A stretch of 38,289 bases of DNA, taken from an uncultured Acetatifactor sp. (GTDB lineage Bacteria > Bacillota > Clostridia > Lachnospirales > Lachnospiraceae). Below are positions 23,617 to 33,603 of this stretch, in pieces. The stretch's first letter is position 1. Every line of letters begins with the position of its first letter. Under the pieces are notes generated by a model. It was not told the origin of the DNA, searched no databases, and was given only the letters and a program-made list of their open reading frames with translations. Location: contig CANQBS010000020.1 of the NCBI GenBank assembly GCA_947589075.1, positions 1-38,289 on the forward strand, written 5' to 3'. A program made the position numbers and the translations under genes.

Positions 23617-26600
23617 ATGAATCATGTGTTGGAACGGATCTTGGAGGGAAGGTTTGAAGGCGGTATGGGTTCCCTTGAATTTTCCTGTGCGGACATTGCG
23701 CTCATTCTGGCACCGGGTGCTCTCTATGAGGGCACCTTTACTGTATATGGGAACGGGGACGGCGAGACCTGCGGTTATGTGACCTCCACTGATCAGCGAA
23801 TGGAATGCGTGACGGATGAATTTCATGGTATGGAGGATATCATCGGCTACCGCTTTCATGGCGAACATTTGAGGAACGGCGATGTGGTGAAGGGTGAATT
23901 CCATATTGTCAGCAACAGGGGGGAGTACCGTCTTCCCTATGAGGTCCTGATGGACCGGGAGCCCATCGTATCCTCTGTGGGGGAGATCCGGAATCTGTTC
24001 CAGTTTGCGGGCCTGGCAAAGGAGAACTGGGGAGAGGCTCTCAGGATTTTTTATTCCCAGCCCTTCGGGGAACTGATAGAGGAACTGGATGAAGGGGAAA
24101 GACAGGCCGGAGAGGCGGAACCGGAGAAAAAAGCCGGAGGACCGCACCTGAAGGAGCTGTACCGCGGTTTTAGCGCCAACATGGGTAATCCCCACAATAT
24201 GGAGGAATTCCTGATCGCGGCCGGTCAGAAGTCGAGGATCGAGTATCTGGTTCCGGAAAATGAACTGGTAGTGGAAAATCCCGTGGGCGTTTCTGAGGAG
24301 GCCGTCGGCATTGTAAAGAATGGCTGGGGCTATACCAGGCTGGAGGTTTCTGCGGAGGGGGACTTCCTTTACTCGGAAAAGGAAGTGCTGAGCGATGATG
24401 ATTTTCTGGGAAACCGCTGCAGGCTTCCTGTCTACATAGACAGCTCCAGGCTCCACGGAGGCAGAAATTTTGGCAGGATCACGATTCGCAGTCCTTTTCA
24501 GACCCTTACAGTGGCTGTCACCGTAAGGATCGGATCAAAAAGCAGCGCTGCCGTCAGCGCAGGAAGAGAGCGGATGCATTCCCTGGTGCGGCTGATGGAG
24601 TTGTATCAGTCCTATCGGCTGGGACAGATCTCTCCTCATACCTGGATGAAGGAATCGGGAAGTATCGCAGAGAGGCTTGCGGCGATAAATGAAAAGGATG
24701 TTATGGCACGTCTGATGCAGGCACAGCTTCTGATCGCCAGAGAGCGTTTCCACGAGGCCAACTGGATGCTGGAGCATTGCCTTGAACTGATGGAGGAATC
24801 CCAGGAGGATAACAGCGCCTGTTATGCATATTATCTGTATCTGACCACGCTGCTCAAGCCTGAAGGCTGGTATCTGAAGCAGGTTGCGGAAGAACTGGAG
24901 GATCTGTACCGCCGCAATCAGGATTCCTGGCAGGTGGCATGGGTGCTTCTTTTTCTGTCCCCGGAATACAACCGCAAGAGTTCTGCCAGATGGGGTTTTC
25001 TGGAAAAGCAGTTTGAAAATGGCTGTACCAGCCCCCTCATTTATTTGGAGGCGATGCTGCTTTTAAATCAGGATCCGGCGCTCCTGCGTGCCCTGAAGCC
25101 CTTTGAGATTCAGGTTTTATCTTATGGCAGCAGACAGGACATGCTTTCTTGGCAGGTAAAGGATCAAATGCTGTACCTTGCAGGGCGGATGAAGGATTTT
25201 TCTCCGGTGCTGCTGCGGGTGCTCGTTGCTTGTTACGAAAGGAGAAGCGCGCCTGCGATCCTGCAGGAGATCTGTTCTCAGCTGATCAAGGGCGGAATCA
25301 CGGGACCGAGGGCTTTTAAATGGTATGAGCTTGGGGTTGAGCAGGAGCTTCGCCTTACCAAGCTGTTTGAATATTATATGATGTCTGTGGATCTGGAGGG
25401 CAGTGTAGAGCTTTCCAGGAAGGCGCTCCTTTATTTCTCATATCAGGTCAATCTGGATCTTGAACACACGGCTTTTCTGTATCGATATGTGGTGAGCCGC
25501 AGACAGCAGGATCCCGAACTGTACGAGAGTTATAGAGAACGTATTGAATTTTTTGTGCTGGATCAGATCAAGAAGGAACATATTAGCAGGGATCTGGCTT
25601 ATTTATACCGCAGCGTCCTGGTGCCGGAGCTTTTCGGCGAATTGATGGCGGAAGGACTGATGAAGCTGCTGTTCGCGTGGGAGATCCGTATAGAAGAACC
25701 CGCGTTGTGCCAGATTATCTGCCGGGCTGTCTGCTGCCGTCCCGACATGGAGACAATGATGGAGTATCCTGTGGTGAACGGCGGAGCCTGGGTGCCGTTA
25801 TATCATCCGGGTGACGTGGTTCTGCTGGAGGACACAAAGGGGAACAGGTATTTAGCCGGAGAAAGGTGTCCCCAGAGCACCGATGAAGAGGCCGGGGTTC
25901 CCTGTATGGCAAAACTGATGGATGAGGCACAGTTTCTGGAACTCACCTGCTTCTATGGCCTGACGGGGGGTGTGGACAGCCGGCTGAGACTTGGGGCTCC
26001 TGCCCGGACGGGGGAAGCTTACGGTTTCTCCGCGCCGGATCTGTCCGTGATCCTGTTTGCAGGATACATCTGGGAACAGGCGGACGGCGGGAGGCTGACA
26101 GATGATCAGCTGTACTGCGGCAGGCTGCTTGCCGGTTCGCTGCAGATGGCGCCTTCCTATCGGGAAAAGGTTCAGCTTAAGCTGCTTCGGGAGTATGCTT
26201 TAAAGGAAGATGCGCGCACTCTGGATATGCTTTTGGATCAGACGGATCCCCGGAATCTGGATGACGCCGGAAGATGCGAAGTGCTGGGGTACCTGGTGAG
26301 ACAAAACAGACTGGAGACCGCTTACCAGTGGGTGGCGGATTATGGAATCGGCTCGCTGGACGGCAAAACGCTGCTGCAGATCCTTTCCTATGAGACGGAG
26401 CATATGGATTACCTGGAGGATGAAGTCCTGCTGCAGCGGGCGGCATTCGCCTTCCGGCAGGGAAAGTATGACGGCAATATCCTGCGTTACCTGGCAAAGC
26501 ATTTCCGGGGACTGACCAGCGAAATGACAGCGGTATGGAGGGCTGCCGGGTCTTTTGGCGTGGATACCTTTGAATTGAGCGAGAATCTGCTGCTGCAGAT

Positions 26601-27444
26601 ATTGTTTACCGGTTCGGATATAGAGGAAAAAAAGGATATTTTCCAGAACTATATTGCTCAGGGCGCAAAGGCGGCTGTAGAAGAGGCATATTTGAGACAG
26701 AGCGCTTATGATTACCTGATCAAAGGCATTGTGCCGGACGAGACCGTTGTCAGGGAGATGCTCCAGATGTTCCTGCGGGGCGAAGAGATGCACCTGATGG
26801 AAAAACTTACGGTATTATGCCTGTTTGGAAGTCCCGCGGATGAGAAGCTGTCCGAGGGAGAGAAGAGTTCTGATGAAGCCCCTGACCGGGAGGCCGGAAG
26901 AAAACCGGATGGACGGTATGATCCTGGCAGAGTGTCCAGGGAAACGCTGATCGACATCCTGGGTTCGATGCTGCGGGAAATGATGGATCAGGGCATTTAT
27001 CTGAATGCCTTCCGTGGGCTTATGGCGGACGAAAAGCTGCTGGAACCCATGCAGGATAAAACGGTGGTGGAATACCGCACGCAGCATGAGGGCAGGGTTC
27101 TGTTGAATTATCGCATCAGACAGCCGGAAGCGGAGCCGGATATCTATAAATGGGAAGAGCTCGCGCCGGTCTGCAGAGGACTGTATTGTAAGAGCTTTAT
27201 CCTCTTTTTCGGGGAAAGTCTGGAATATTATGTGGAGCAGGAAGTAAACGGCGTGATGGAAAGAATGGCGGAAGGAGTCATCGAAAAGGAGGACACCCCA
27301 TCCAGGGAGGCGCCGGATCGTTATGACAGGATCAATGATATCCTGTTGGCGAATGCGGTGGAAGATTATGATTCCCTGGACAGGCTTTTGGAGGATTACT
27401 ACCACAGGGAATACCTGGTTGGGAGATTGTTTGTGCGCAGATAG
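23617..27444 (+). CDS. DUF5717 family protein, very large cytoplasmic scaffold-like protein
   Basis: The product has 1275 residues and no signal peptide or clear membrane helix. The first 350 or so residues look beta-rich (LAPGALYEGTFTVYGNGDGETCGYV, VSNRGEYRLPYEVL), ending in FGRITIRSPFQTLTVAVTVRIG, like repeated immunoglobulin-type domains. The rest is a long helical region with TPR-like pairs (MQAQLLIARERFHEANWMLEHCLELM), and the C-terminal part contains YRTQHEGRVLLNYRIR and ends RLLEDYYHREYLVGRLFVRR. I recognise this as DUF5717, a family of unknown function found beside DUF5716 in Lachnospiraceae. ATG 23617 is chosen over GTG 23611 because GGTGAG lies six bases upstream. It is the first gene of a three-gene unit and could be the scaffold of a complex with the next two products. 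Confidence 0.75.
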   Translation: MNHVLERILEGRFEGGMGSLEFSCADIALILAPGALYEGTFTVYGNGDGETCGYVTSTDQRMECVTDEFHGMEDIIGYRFHGEHLRNGDVVKGEFHIVSNRGEYRLPYEVLMDREPIVSSVGEIRNLFQFAGLAKENWGEALRIFYSQPFGELIEELDEGERQAGEAEPEKKAGGPHLKELYRGFSANMGNPHNMEEFLIAAGQKSRIEYLVPENELVVENPVGVSEEAVGIVKNGWGYTRLEVSAEGDFLYSEKEVLSDDDFLGNRCRLPVYIDSSRLHGGRNFGRITIRSPFQTLTVAVTVRIGSKSSAAVSAGRERMHSLVRLMELYQSYRLGQISPHTWMKESGSIAERLAAINEKDVMARLMQAQLLIARERFHEANWMLEHCLELMEESQEDNSACYAYYLYLTTLLKPEGWYLKQVAEELEDLYRRNQDSWQVAWVLLFLSPEYNRKSSARWGFLEKQFENGCTSPLIYLEAMLLLNQDPALLRALKPFEIQVLSYGSRQDMLSWQVKDQMLYLAGRMKDFSPVLLRVLVACYERRSAPAILQEICSQLIKGGITGPRAFKWYELGVEQELRLTKLFEYYMMSVDLEGSVELSRKALLYFSYQVNLDLEHTAFLYRYVVSRRQQDPELYESYRERIEFFVLDQIKKEHISRDLAYLYRSVLVPELFGELMAEGLMKLLFAWEIRIEEPALCQIICRAVCCRPDMETMMEYPVVNGGAWVPLYHPGDVVLLEDTKGNRYLAGERCPQSTDEEAGVPCMAKLMDEAQFLELTCFYGLTGGVDSRLRLGAPARTGEAYGFSAPDLSVILFAGYIWEQADGGRLTDDQLYCGRLLAGSLQMAPSYREKVQLKLLREYALKEDARTLDMLLDQTDPRNLDDAGRCEVLGYLVRQNRLETAYQWVADYGIGSLDGKTLLQILSYETEHMDYLEDEVLLQRAAFAFRQGKYDGNILRYLAKHFRGLTSEMTAVWRAAGSFGVDTFELSENLLLQILFTGSDIEEKKDIFQNYIAQGAKAAVEEAYLRQSAYDYLIKGIVPDETVVREMLQMFLRGEEMHLMEKLTVLCLFGSPADEKLSEGEKSSDEAPDREAGRKPDGRYDPGRVSRETLIDILGSMLREMMDQGIYLNAFRGLMADEKLLEPMQDKTVVEYRTQHEGRVLLNYRIRQPEAEPDIYKWEELAPVCRGLYCKSFILFFGESLEYYVEQEVNGVMERMAEGVIEKEDTPSREAPDRYDRINDILLANAVEDYDSLDRLLEDYYHREYLVGRLFVRR

Positions 27445-27488
27445 CGCCGGAGCCGGAAGGATACAGCCTGACGAAAGGAGGAAGCGGA

Positions 27489-28790
27489 ATGTTGTCGAGA
27501 CCTGGCAGCAGCAAGATCATAGTGGGTTATGACTTGGGAAATGCCTTTTCCCAGATCAGTTTTTTCTCGGCGGAAACCAGTGAAGTGGAAACGGTTTCCA
27601 GCGTAACGGGAGCCGAGGTTTACAGTATTCCCACAGCTCTCTGTAAGCGTTTTGATTCAAATCAGTGGCTGTACGGCAGGGAAGCCCTGAAGGCCGCCTC
27701 CGACGGGGAAGGGGTTCTGGTGGAGAATCTGCTGGATCTGGCGCTGGACGGAGAACCCATCCATGTGGATGGAACGGTCTATGAACCGGTGGCGCTTCTG
27801 TCCCTTTTTCTCAAAAGAAGCCTGGGGCTGCTTTCCACAGTTGGAAGCACAGACCGGATCGGCGCGCTGATGATGACCTGTGAGCGCATGGACAACAGAC
27901 TTATGGAGGTTCTGGGGCTGGCCCTTGGAAGGGTAAAGCTCCGTGCCAGGCATATCTGCTTTCAGAGCTATGAGGACAGCTTTTATCATTATATGCTCCA
28001 TCAGCCTTCCGAGCTTTTTCTGTATCAGACGGTGCTTTGCTGGTATGCCGGGGACAGAATAAAGGTTTACCGGATGCAGTGCAACCGCAGGGCAACGCCG
28101 GCCGCAGTTTATACCGGACAGGAGGAATTCCCTTTTCTGTCCGAGGGCGGAATGCCTGAAACGGATGAACTGCAGAAGGAACGCATGGAGCGTATGGACC
28201 GGGAATTGCTGGCGCAGATGAAAACAATCTGTGATCAGAAAATGATTTCCTCAGTTTACATGATTGGGGACGGTTTCCAGGAGGAATGGATGGGGGAGAC
28301 CCTGAAATACCTGTGCAGAGGCAGAAGAGTGTTTCTCGGAAGCAATCTTTTCAGCAAGGGCGCCTGCCTGGGGATGATGGAGCGTCTAAGCCCCAGCAGC
28401 GCAGGGAAAACCCATGTCCTTCTTGGTCATGATAAGCTGAAGACCAATATAGGGATGCGTGTGAACCGAAAGGGAGAGGCCTCCTACTGCGCGCTTCTGG
28501 ATGCCGGCGTCAGCTGGTATGACGCCCAGACCAGCTATGAGTTTTATATGAAGGATACGGATTATTTCGATCTGGTGCTGACCCCCTTAGACGGGAAAAA
28601 GGGACATGTGGCCAGGATCACCCTGGATGGTCTGGAATTTTCCATATCCAGGATGCTTTTAAAAATGTACATGCCTGCCCAGAATCTGGTAGCGGTGACT
28701 GTGGAGGATCTGGGCTTCGGCGAATTCAGGGAAGCGAGCCACCAGGTCTGGCGGGAAGAGCTGCCCCTTGATTATGACGGGAAGGAGTGA
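27489..28790 (+). CDS. DUF5716 family protein, actin/Hsp70-like fold predicted
   Basis: The product has 433 residues. The start IIVGYDLGNAFSQISFFS resembles the phosphate-1 loop of the actin/Hsp70/sugar-kinase superfamily, and IPTALCKR, LMMTCERMDNRLMEVLGLALG and the later VYMIGDGFQEEWMGETLKYL (phosphate-2 and adenosine-like positions) occur in the expected order. I recognise the family as DUF5716; nucleotide binding is inferred from motifs only. AAAGGAGG lies directly upstream. The gap to the DUF5717 gene is 44 bases and the next gene starts 5 bases after the stop, so the three are surely co-transcribed. No filament or chaperone function is shown; those are the two obvious models. Confidence 0.7.
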   Translation: MLSRPGSSKIIVGYDLGNAFSQISFFSAETSEVETVSSVTGAEVYSIPTALCKRFDSNQWLYGREALKAASDGEGVLVENLLDLALDGEPIHVDGTVYEPVALLSLFLKRSLGLLSTVGSTDRIGALMMTCERMDNRLMEVLGLALGRVKLRARHICFQSYEDSFYHYMLHQPSELFLYQTVLCWYAGDRIKVYRMQCNRRATPAAVYTGQEEFPFLSEGGMPETDELQKERMERMDRELLAQMKTICDQKMISSVYMIGDGFQEEWMGETLKYLCRGRRVFLGSNLFSKGACLGMMERLSPSSAGKTHVLLGHDKLKTNIGMRVNRKGEASYCALLDAGVSWYDAQTSYEFYMKDTDYFDLVLTPLDGKKGHVARITLDGLEFSISRMLLKMYMPAQNLVAVTVEDLGFGEFREASHQVWREELPLDYDGKE

Positions 28791-28795
28791 GGGCT

Positions 28796-29644
28796 GTGGG
28801 TGTTAGTTTGAGTGTTGGAAATTATGCGGCGCATCCTTTTTGTCTGGAGGGCCTGGGACTTCGCGTCTATTGTCTGGAGGAGCTGTGTTATTGCCTGAAG
28901 GAGAACGCCTTTCTGCTGGATATGGACCTGCTTTCGGATAAGCTGGTGAGCTGGATCCGGGAGGAGTGCGGTCTGGAGGACCTGGCGAAGGAGCTCTACA
29001 CCATGGTTCACAGGAAAGGCTCTTTGAGCGCCTTTGTGATCAGAATCCTGGAATATACAGGCTTCTATGAGCTGCAGGAAATGCAGGAGGTGGAACGGAC
29101 CCTCAAACGGGGAGCCGGCTTAAGCGTCCTGGAAAAACGGGCCCTGCGCATTGACCAGCTTCTGGATCTCCATAAATATGTGGCTGCGGTGGCGGAGTAT
29201 GACGCGCTTTTAGCCGACTGGGAGGTAACCTCCGCTCAAAGCAGCACCGCAAGACCGGATTTGAGATCCAGGCTTCTGCACAACAGAGGGATAGCCCTTG
29301 CGGGGCTTATGCGCTTTGGACATGCGGCGGAAAGCTTTTATGCCGCCTATGAAACCGATGGCAATGAAGAAAGCCTGCGCAGTTTTTTCCTTGCGAAACG
29401 CATGGAACTCAAGACCCGGGACTACGTCTCTTTTGCAGCCGGGATGCCGGAATATACCGACGTGACCCTGAGGCTGGAAAAAGACGTGGAACGTATGAAT
29501 AAAGCCTGGGAGACCTGCGCCGACTACCACCGCCTCAATACCAGACCCCTTTTCCGGGAGGAGGACGTAAGAGGCTACCAGGAGGAAAGCGGCCACATCC
29601 TTGCCGCCCTCAAAGAAGCCTACCGCAGCCAGGCCACCTTTTAA
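28796..29644 (+). CDS. Helical protein of the DUF5716/DUF5717 unit, unknown function
   Basis: The product is 282 residues, cytoplasmic and mostly helical. The start GVSLSVGNYAAHPFCLEGLGLRVY is followed by a segment rich in short hydrophobic helices and then a TPR-like part (LLHNRGIALAGLMRFGHAAESFYAAYETDG). I do not recognise a named family. GTG 28796 is chosen because GAAGGAG (28781-28787) is eight bases upstream; a GTG at 28787 would overlap the preceding stop and its own binding site. Tight coupling to DUF5716 suggests a subunit or adaptor of the same complex. It is the last gene before a hairpin at 29689. Confidence 0.65.
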   Translation: MGVSLSVGNYAAHPFCLEGLGLRVYCLEELCYCLKENAFLLDMDLLSDKLVSWIREECGLEDLAKELYTMVHRKGSLSAFVIRILEYTGFYELQEMQEVERTLKRGAGLSVLEKRALRIDQLLDLHKYVAAVAEYDALLADWEVTSAQSSTARPDLRSRLLHNRGIALAGLMRFGHAAESFYAAYETDGNEESLRSFFLAKRMELKTRDYVSFAAGMPEYTDVTLRLEKDVERMNKAWETCADYHRLNTRPLFREEDVRGYQEESGHILAALKEAYRSQATF

Positions 29645-29688
29645 ACTAAGAGATTTGATGGAAAAATTTACTTTCGGACAAATATTTT

Positions 29689-29718
29689 GGGCACAATGTA
29701 GAAAATCACATTGTGCCC
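29689..29718 (+). terminator. Hairpin at the end of the DUF5717 operon
   Basis: GGGCACAATGT / ACATTGTGCCC is a perfect 11-bp stem with an eight-base loop. CCCTTTGC follows, so there is no full T run. Confidence 0.55.
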
Positions 29719-29729
29719 CCTTTGCTGTA

Positions 29730-29758
29730 TTGATTTCTCTTCCTTAGTAGGATATAAT
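29730..29758 (+). promoter_or_regulatory. Promoter of the purine cluster
   Basis: TTGATT (29730-29735), a 17-base spacer and a perfect TATAAT (29753-29758). The leader to purC is about 55 bases, too short for a known purine riboswitch, and I see none. Confidence 0.75.
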
Positions 29759-29820
29759 CAACTTACAGCTCAGTCAGAAGCTAGGATCCATAATTTACAA
29801 ATCCAAAATCGGAGGAAACC

Positions 29821-30528
29821 ATGAAAAAACTGGAACAGCTCTATGAGGGAAAAGCCAAAAAAGTGTTTTTAACAGACGATCCGGACATCCTGATCGTGGA
29901 CTACAAGGATGATGCCACAGCGTTCAACGGAGTCAAGAAAGGTACCATCGTTGGCAAGGGCGTCATCAACAACAAAATGACCAACCGTGTTTTCCAGCTG
30001 CTGGAAAAGGAAGGGGTTCCCACCCATTATGTACAGCAGTTAAGCGACAGGGAGACCGCGGTAAAGCGTGTGGAGATCGTTCCCCTGGAGGTGATCATCC
30101 GCAACGTTGCGGCAGGAAGCTTTTCCAAGAGACTGGGGGTACCGGAAGGGACTCCTTTTGAAGAGCCCACCATTGAATTTTCCTATAAAAATGATGAGCT
30201 GGGGGATCCCCTTATCAACTCCTACTTCGCAAGAGCCCTGAACCTTGCTACCTGGGAAGAGATCGAGACCATCAAGAAATACGCCTTCAAGGTAAATGAT
30301 GTATTAAAGGCATATTTCCTTCAGGCAGGGATTAAGCTCATCGACTTCAAGATCGAGTTCGGCCGCTACCATGGACAGATCATTCTGGCAGACGAAACCT
30401 CTCCGGACACCTGCAGGCTGTGGGACGTGAACACCAATGAGAAGCTGGACAAGGATCGTTTCCGCAGGGATCTGGGCAACGTGGAAGAAGCCTACAACGA
30501 GGTATTCAAAAGACTGGGACTGGAATAA
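29821..30528 (+). CDS. purC: Phosphoribosylaminoimidazole-succinocarboxamide (SAICAR) synthase
   Basis: The 235-residue product has the full PurC plan: [31 protein letters not shown] at the start, [38 protein letters not shown], and [30 protein letters not shown], containing both family signatures. It joins CAIR and aspartate with ATP to give SAICAR, in the cytoplasm. GGAGG precedes the ATG. It is the first gene after the promoter at 29730 and is followed by purF 103 bases later. Confidence 0.97.
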   Translation: MKKLEQLYEGKAKKVFLTDDPDILIVDYKDDATAFNGVKKGTIVGKGVINNKMTNRVFQLLEKEGVPTHYVQQLSDRETAVKRVEIVPLEVIIRNVAAGSFSKRLGVPEGTPFEEPTIEFSYKNDELGDPLINSYFARALNLATWEEIETIKKYAFKVNDVLKAYFLQAGIKLIDFKIEFGRYHGQIILADETSPDTCRLWDVNTNEKLDKDRFRRDLGNVEEAYNEVFKRLGLE

Positions 30529-30550
30529 GACCGATACCAAAAATATGACC

Positions 30551-30588
30551 GGCAAGGGCGCCGCTCTTCGGGAGAAGTGCGCCCTGCC
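30551..30588 (+). other. Intercistronic hairpin between purC and purF
   Basis: GGCAAGGGCGC pairs with GCGCCCTGCC (one bulged A), and the tip contains a stable TTCG tetraloop. No T run follows. It may separate or stabilise the purC and purF parts of the mRNA. Confidence 0.5.
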
Positions 30589-30631
30589 GTAAGTTCTGTC
30601 ATCCCGGAGAAGAAAGGGATGGACCAAGCTG

Positions 30632-32080
30632 ATGGAAGACGGTATTTTTACAATAGAAGAAGCCAACGAGAAGCTTAAGGAAGAGTGCGGTGTGTTCGGA
30701 GCCTATGATTTTGATGGAGGAGAGGTTTCCTCTACCATTTATTATGGGCTTTTAGCGTTACAGCACAGAGGCCAGGAAAGCTGCGGCATCGCGGTGAGCG
30801 ACACCTCGGGACCCAAGGGCAGGGTGCTTACCAGCAAGGATATGGGCCTTGTGAACGAGGCCTTTACCCCGGAGATCCTGGAAAAGCTGAAAGGGGATAT
30901 CGGCGTGGGACATGTGCGTTATTCCACCGCCGGAAGCTCCACCAGGGAGAACGCTCAGCCTTTGGTGCTCAATTATGTAAAAGGCACCCTGGGGCTTGCT
31001 CACAACGGCAACCTGGTGAACGCCCCCGAACTTCACAGGGAGCTGGAATATACCGGCGCTATTTTCCAGACTACCATCGATACGGAGGTCATCGCCTACC
31101 ATATCGCCAGGGAGCGGCTGAATTCCAAAACCGTGGAAGAGGCTGTGGGCAGGGCGATGGATAAGCTGAAGGGCTCCTATTCCCTGGTGATCATGTCCCC
31201 AAGGAAGCTCATCGGCGTAAGGGATCCTTACGGGTTCCGGCCCCTCTGCATCGGAAAAAGGGACAATATGTGGCTGCTTGCCAGCGAAAGCTGCGCCCTG
31301 GATACCATAGGAGCCGAGTTCGTGCGGGATGTGCTGCCGGGAGAGATCGTGACCATATCCCCGGAAAACGGTCTGGTATCCGATATGAGCCATGCCCTCC
31401 CCAGGGAAAAAGAGGCCAGATGCGTTTTTGAATATATTTATTTTGCGAGACCGGACAGCTTCCTAGACGGTATGAGCGTCTATGATTCCAGGATCCTGGC
31501 GGGAAAGTTCCTGGCCATGGATTCCCCGGTGGACGCTGACCTGGTGGTGAGCGTGCCGGAGTCCGGCAACTGTGCCGCTTTAGGGTATTCCCTGCAGTCC
31601 GGCATTCCCTACGGGCTTGCTCTGGTGAAAAACGCTTATGTGGGGAGAACCTTTATCAAGCCCAGGCAGAAGAACCGGGAGAGCAGCGTCCAGGTGAAGC
31701 TTAATGCCATCAGAGAAGCGGTGGAAGGAAAAAGGATCATTATGATCGATGATTCCATTGTCCGGGGCACCACCTCCGACCGGATCATTCGGATGCTGCG
31801 GGAAGCGGGGGCCAAGGAAGTGCATATGAGAGTGGCATCCCCGCCCTTCCTGTGGCCCTGCTATTTTGGAACGGACGTGCCTGCCAGAGACCAGCTTCTG
31901 GCTTACGGACGGAGCCTGGAGGAGATCCGGGCTGTCATCGGTTCCGATTCCCTGGCCTACCTGCGGGAAGAGAGACTTTCCGAGATCGTGAAGGGTCTTG
32001 GGATCTGCAGGGGCTGCTTTACCGGGAACTATCCCATCGAGCCTCCCAAGGAGGATATCCGGGGAGAATTTGAAGCCTGA
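30632..32080 (+). CDS. purF: Amidophosphoribosyltransferase (glutamine PRPP amidotransferase)
   Basis: The 482-residue product has both catalytic halves. The N-terminal glutaminase has the nucleophile in EECGVFGAYD (Cys19, after an 18-residue propeptide that should be removed), VRYSTAGSS and the oxyanion-hole motif LAHNGNLVN. The C-terminal transferase has the PRPP loop IIMIDDSIVRGTT. Cys264, Cys410, Cys459 and Cys462 are spaced like the four 4Fe-4S ligands of Bacillus PurF, so it should be the oxygen-sensitive cluster type. It makes phosphoribosylamine, the first step of purine synthesis. The binding site AAAGGG is 14 bases from ATG 30632, rather far. A second PurF-like protein without these glutaminase residues is encoded two genes downstream. 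Confidence 0.95.
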   Translation: MEDGIFTIEEANEKLKEECGVFGAYDFDGGEVSSTIYYGLLALQHRGQESCGIAVSDTSGPKGRVLTSKDMGLVNEAFTPEILEKLKGDIGVGHVRYSTAGSSTRENAQPLVLNYVKGTLGLAHNGNLVNAPELHRELEYTGAIFQTTIDTEVIAYHIARERLNSKTVEEAVGRAMDKLKGSYSLVIMSPRKLIGVRDPYGFRPLCIGKRDNMWLLASESCALDTIGAEFVRDVLPGEIVTISPENGLVSDMSHALPREKEARCVFEYIYFARPDSFLDGMSVYDSRILAGKFLAMDSPVDADLVVSVPESGNCAALGYSLQSGIPYGLALVKNAYVGRTFIKPRQKNRESSVQVKLNAIREAVEGKRIIMIDDSIVRGTTSDRIIRMLREAGAKEVHMRVASPPFLWPCYFGTDVPARDQLLAYGRSLEEIRAVIGSDSLAYLREERLSEIVKGLGICRGCFTGNYPIEPPKEDIRGEFEA

Positions 32081-32140
32081 CGGAAAAGGTTGGCTGAACT
32101 GTTAAAAAACATTTATATAGGAAAGGATAAGCTATCCAGA

Positions 32141-33595
32141 ATGAGCAATACGGACAGATATCAGAGTCCCTTGTCTGAGCGCTACGCCAGCAGGGAGATG
32201 CAGTATATTTTTTCACAGGATATGAAGTTCACCACCTGGCGCAGGCTCTGGATCGCTCTGGCGGAGACGGAGATGGAGCTGGGGCTGTCCCAGAACGGAA
32301 AGCCCGTCATTACAAAAGAGCAGATCGATGAAATGAAAGCCCATGTGGACGATATCAATTATGATGTGGCGAAGGCCAGAGAAAAGGAGGTCCGCCATGA
32401 TGTGATGAGCCATGTCTACGCTTACGGGCAGCAGTGCCCCAAGGCGGCGGGCATTATCCATCTTGGCGCCACTTCCTGCTATGTGGGGGATAATACCGAC
32501 ATCATTGTGATGACGGAAGCCCTGAAGCTGGTGAAAAAGAAGCTGGTAAACGTGATGGCCGAGCTGACGGATTTCGCGGACAGATACAAGGCGCAGCCCA
32601 CCCTGGCCTTTACCCATTTTCAGCCTGCCCAGCCCACCACCGTGGGGAAGCGGGCGACCCTTTGGCTGCAGGAGTTCAGCCTGGACTTAGAGGATCTGGA
32701 GCATGTCCTGGGAGGCATGAAGCTTCTGGGTTCCAAGGGCACCACAGGCACTCAGGCTTCTTTTCTGGAGCTTTTTGACGGGGATCAGGAGACCATCGAT
32801 AAGATCGATCCCATGATCGCCGCCAGGATGGGCTTTGCGGAATGCTATCCCGTCTCCGGCCAGACCTATTCCCGGAAAGTGGATACCAGGGTGGCCAACG
32901 TCCTGGCGGGAATCGCCGCCTCCGCCCATAAGATGAGCAACGACATCCGTCTCCTCCAGCACCTGAAGGAGGTGGAAGAACCCTTTGAAAAGAGCCAGAT
33001 CGGTTCCTCTGCTATGGCTTATAAGCGCAATCCCATGAGGAGCGAGCGTATCGCTTCCCTTTCCAGATATGTGATGATCGACGCCCTGAACCCTGCTATT
33101 ACCTCAGCGACCCAGTGGTTTGAACGCACCCTGGATGATTCCGCCAACAAGCGCCTGTCCATTCCGGAGGCTTTTCTGGCGGTGGACGGCATCCTGGATC
33201 TGTGCCTCAATGTGGTGGACGGCCTGGTGGTGTATCCCAAGGTCATTGAGAAGCACCTCCTGGCGGAGCTGCCCTTCATGGCTACGGAAAATATCATGAT
33301 GGACGCGGTGAAAAACGGAGGCGACCGTCAGGAACTGCACGAGCGTATCAGAGAGCTTTCCATGCAGGCTGGCCGCACCGTTAAGGTGGAGGGAAAGGAG
33401 AACAACCTGCTCGCCCTCATCGCGGAGGATCCTGCCTTTAACCTGACGGAGGAGGAGCTGCAGGCGACCCTGGAGCCTTCCAGATATATCGGCCGTTCCA
33501 AAGAACAGGTGGACGCATTTCTGGAAAAGGTCATCCGGCCTGTCCTGGAAGCGAACAAGGATCTTCTGGGCGTAAAGGCTGAAATCACAGTTTAA
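32141..33595 (+). CDS. purB: Adenylosuccinate lyase
   Basis: The 484-residue product has the fumarase/aspartase superfamily signature SSAMAYKRNPMRSER, HLGATSCYVGDNTD and LAFTHFQPAQPTTVGKRATLWLQEF, which match the longer PurB class. It performs two purine steps: SAICAR to AICAR plus fumarate, and adenylosuccinate to AMP plus fumarate. ATG 32141 (MSNTDRYQSPLSERY) fits the family start; an upstream TTG at 32090 gives an atypical extension. AAAGGA lies 13 bases upstream, and GGATA-AGC-TATCC between it and the ATG can fold to shorten that distance. It lies between purF and the PurF paralogue. Confidence 0.95.
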   Translation: MSNTDRYQSPLSERYASREMQYIFSQDMKFTTWRRLWIALAETEMELGLSQNGKPVITKEQIDEMKAHVDDINYDVAKAREKEVRHDVMSHVYAYGQQCPKAAGIIHLGATSCYVGDNTDIIVMTEALKLVKKKLVNVMAELTDFADRYKAQPTLAFTHFQPAQPTTVGKRATLWLQEFSLDLEDLEHVLGGMKLLGSKGTTGTQASFLELFDGDQETIDKIDPMIAARMGFAECYPVSGQTYSRKVDTRVANVLAGIAASAHKMSNDIRLLQHLKEVEEPFEKSQIGSSAMAYKRNPMRSERIASLSRYVMIDALNPAITSATQWFERTLDDSANKRLSIPEAFLAVDGILDLCLNVVDGLVVYPKVIEKHLLAELPFMATENIMMDAVKNGGDRQELHERIRELSMQAGRTVKVEGKENNLLALIAEDPAFNLTEEELQATLEPSRYIGRSKEQVDAFLEKVIRPVLEANKDLLGVKAEITV

Positions 33596-33603
33596 AAATA
33601 TGT

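Noticed and set aside
29759..29820. Purine or ZMP riboswitch before purC
   Set aside because: The predicted leader is only about 55 bases and shows no known aptamer fold.
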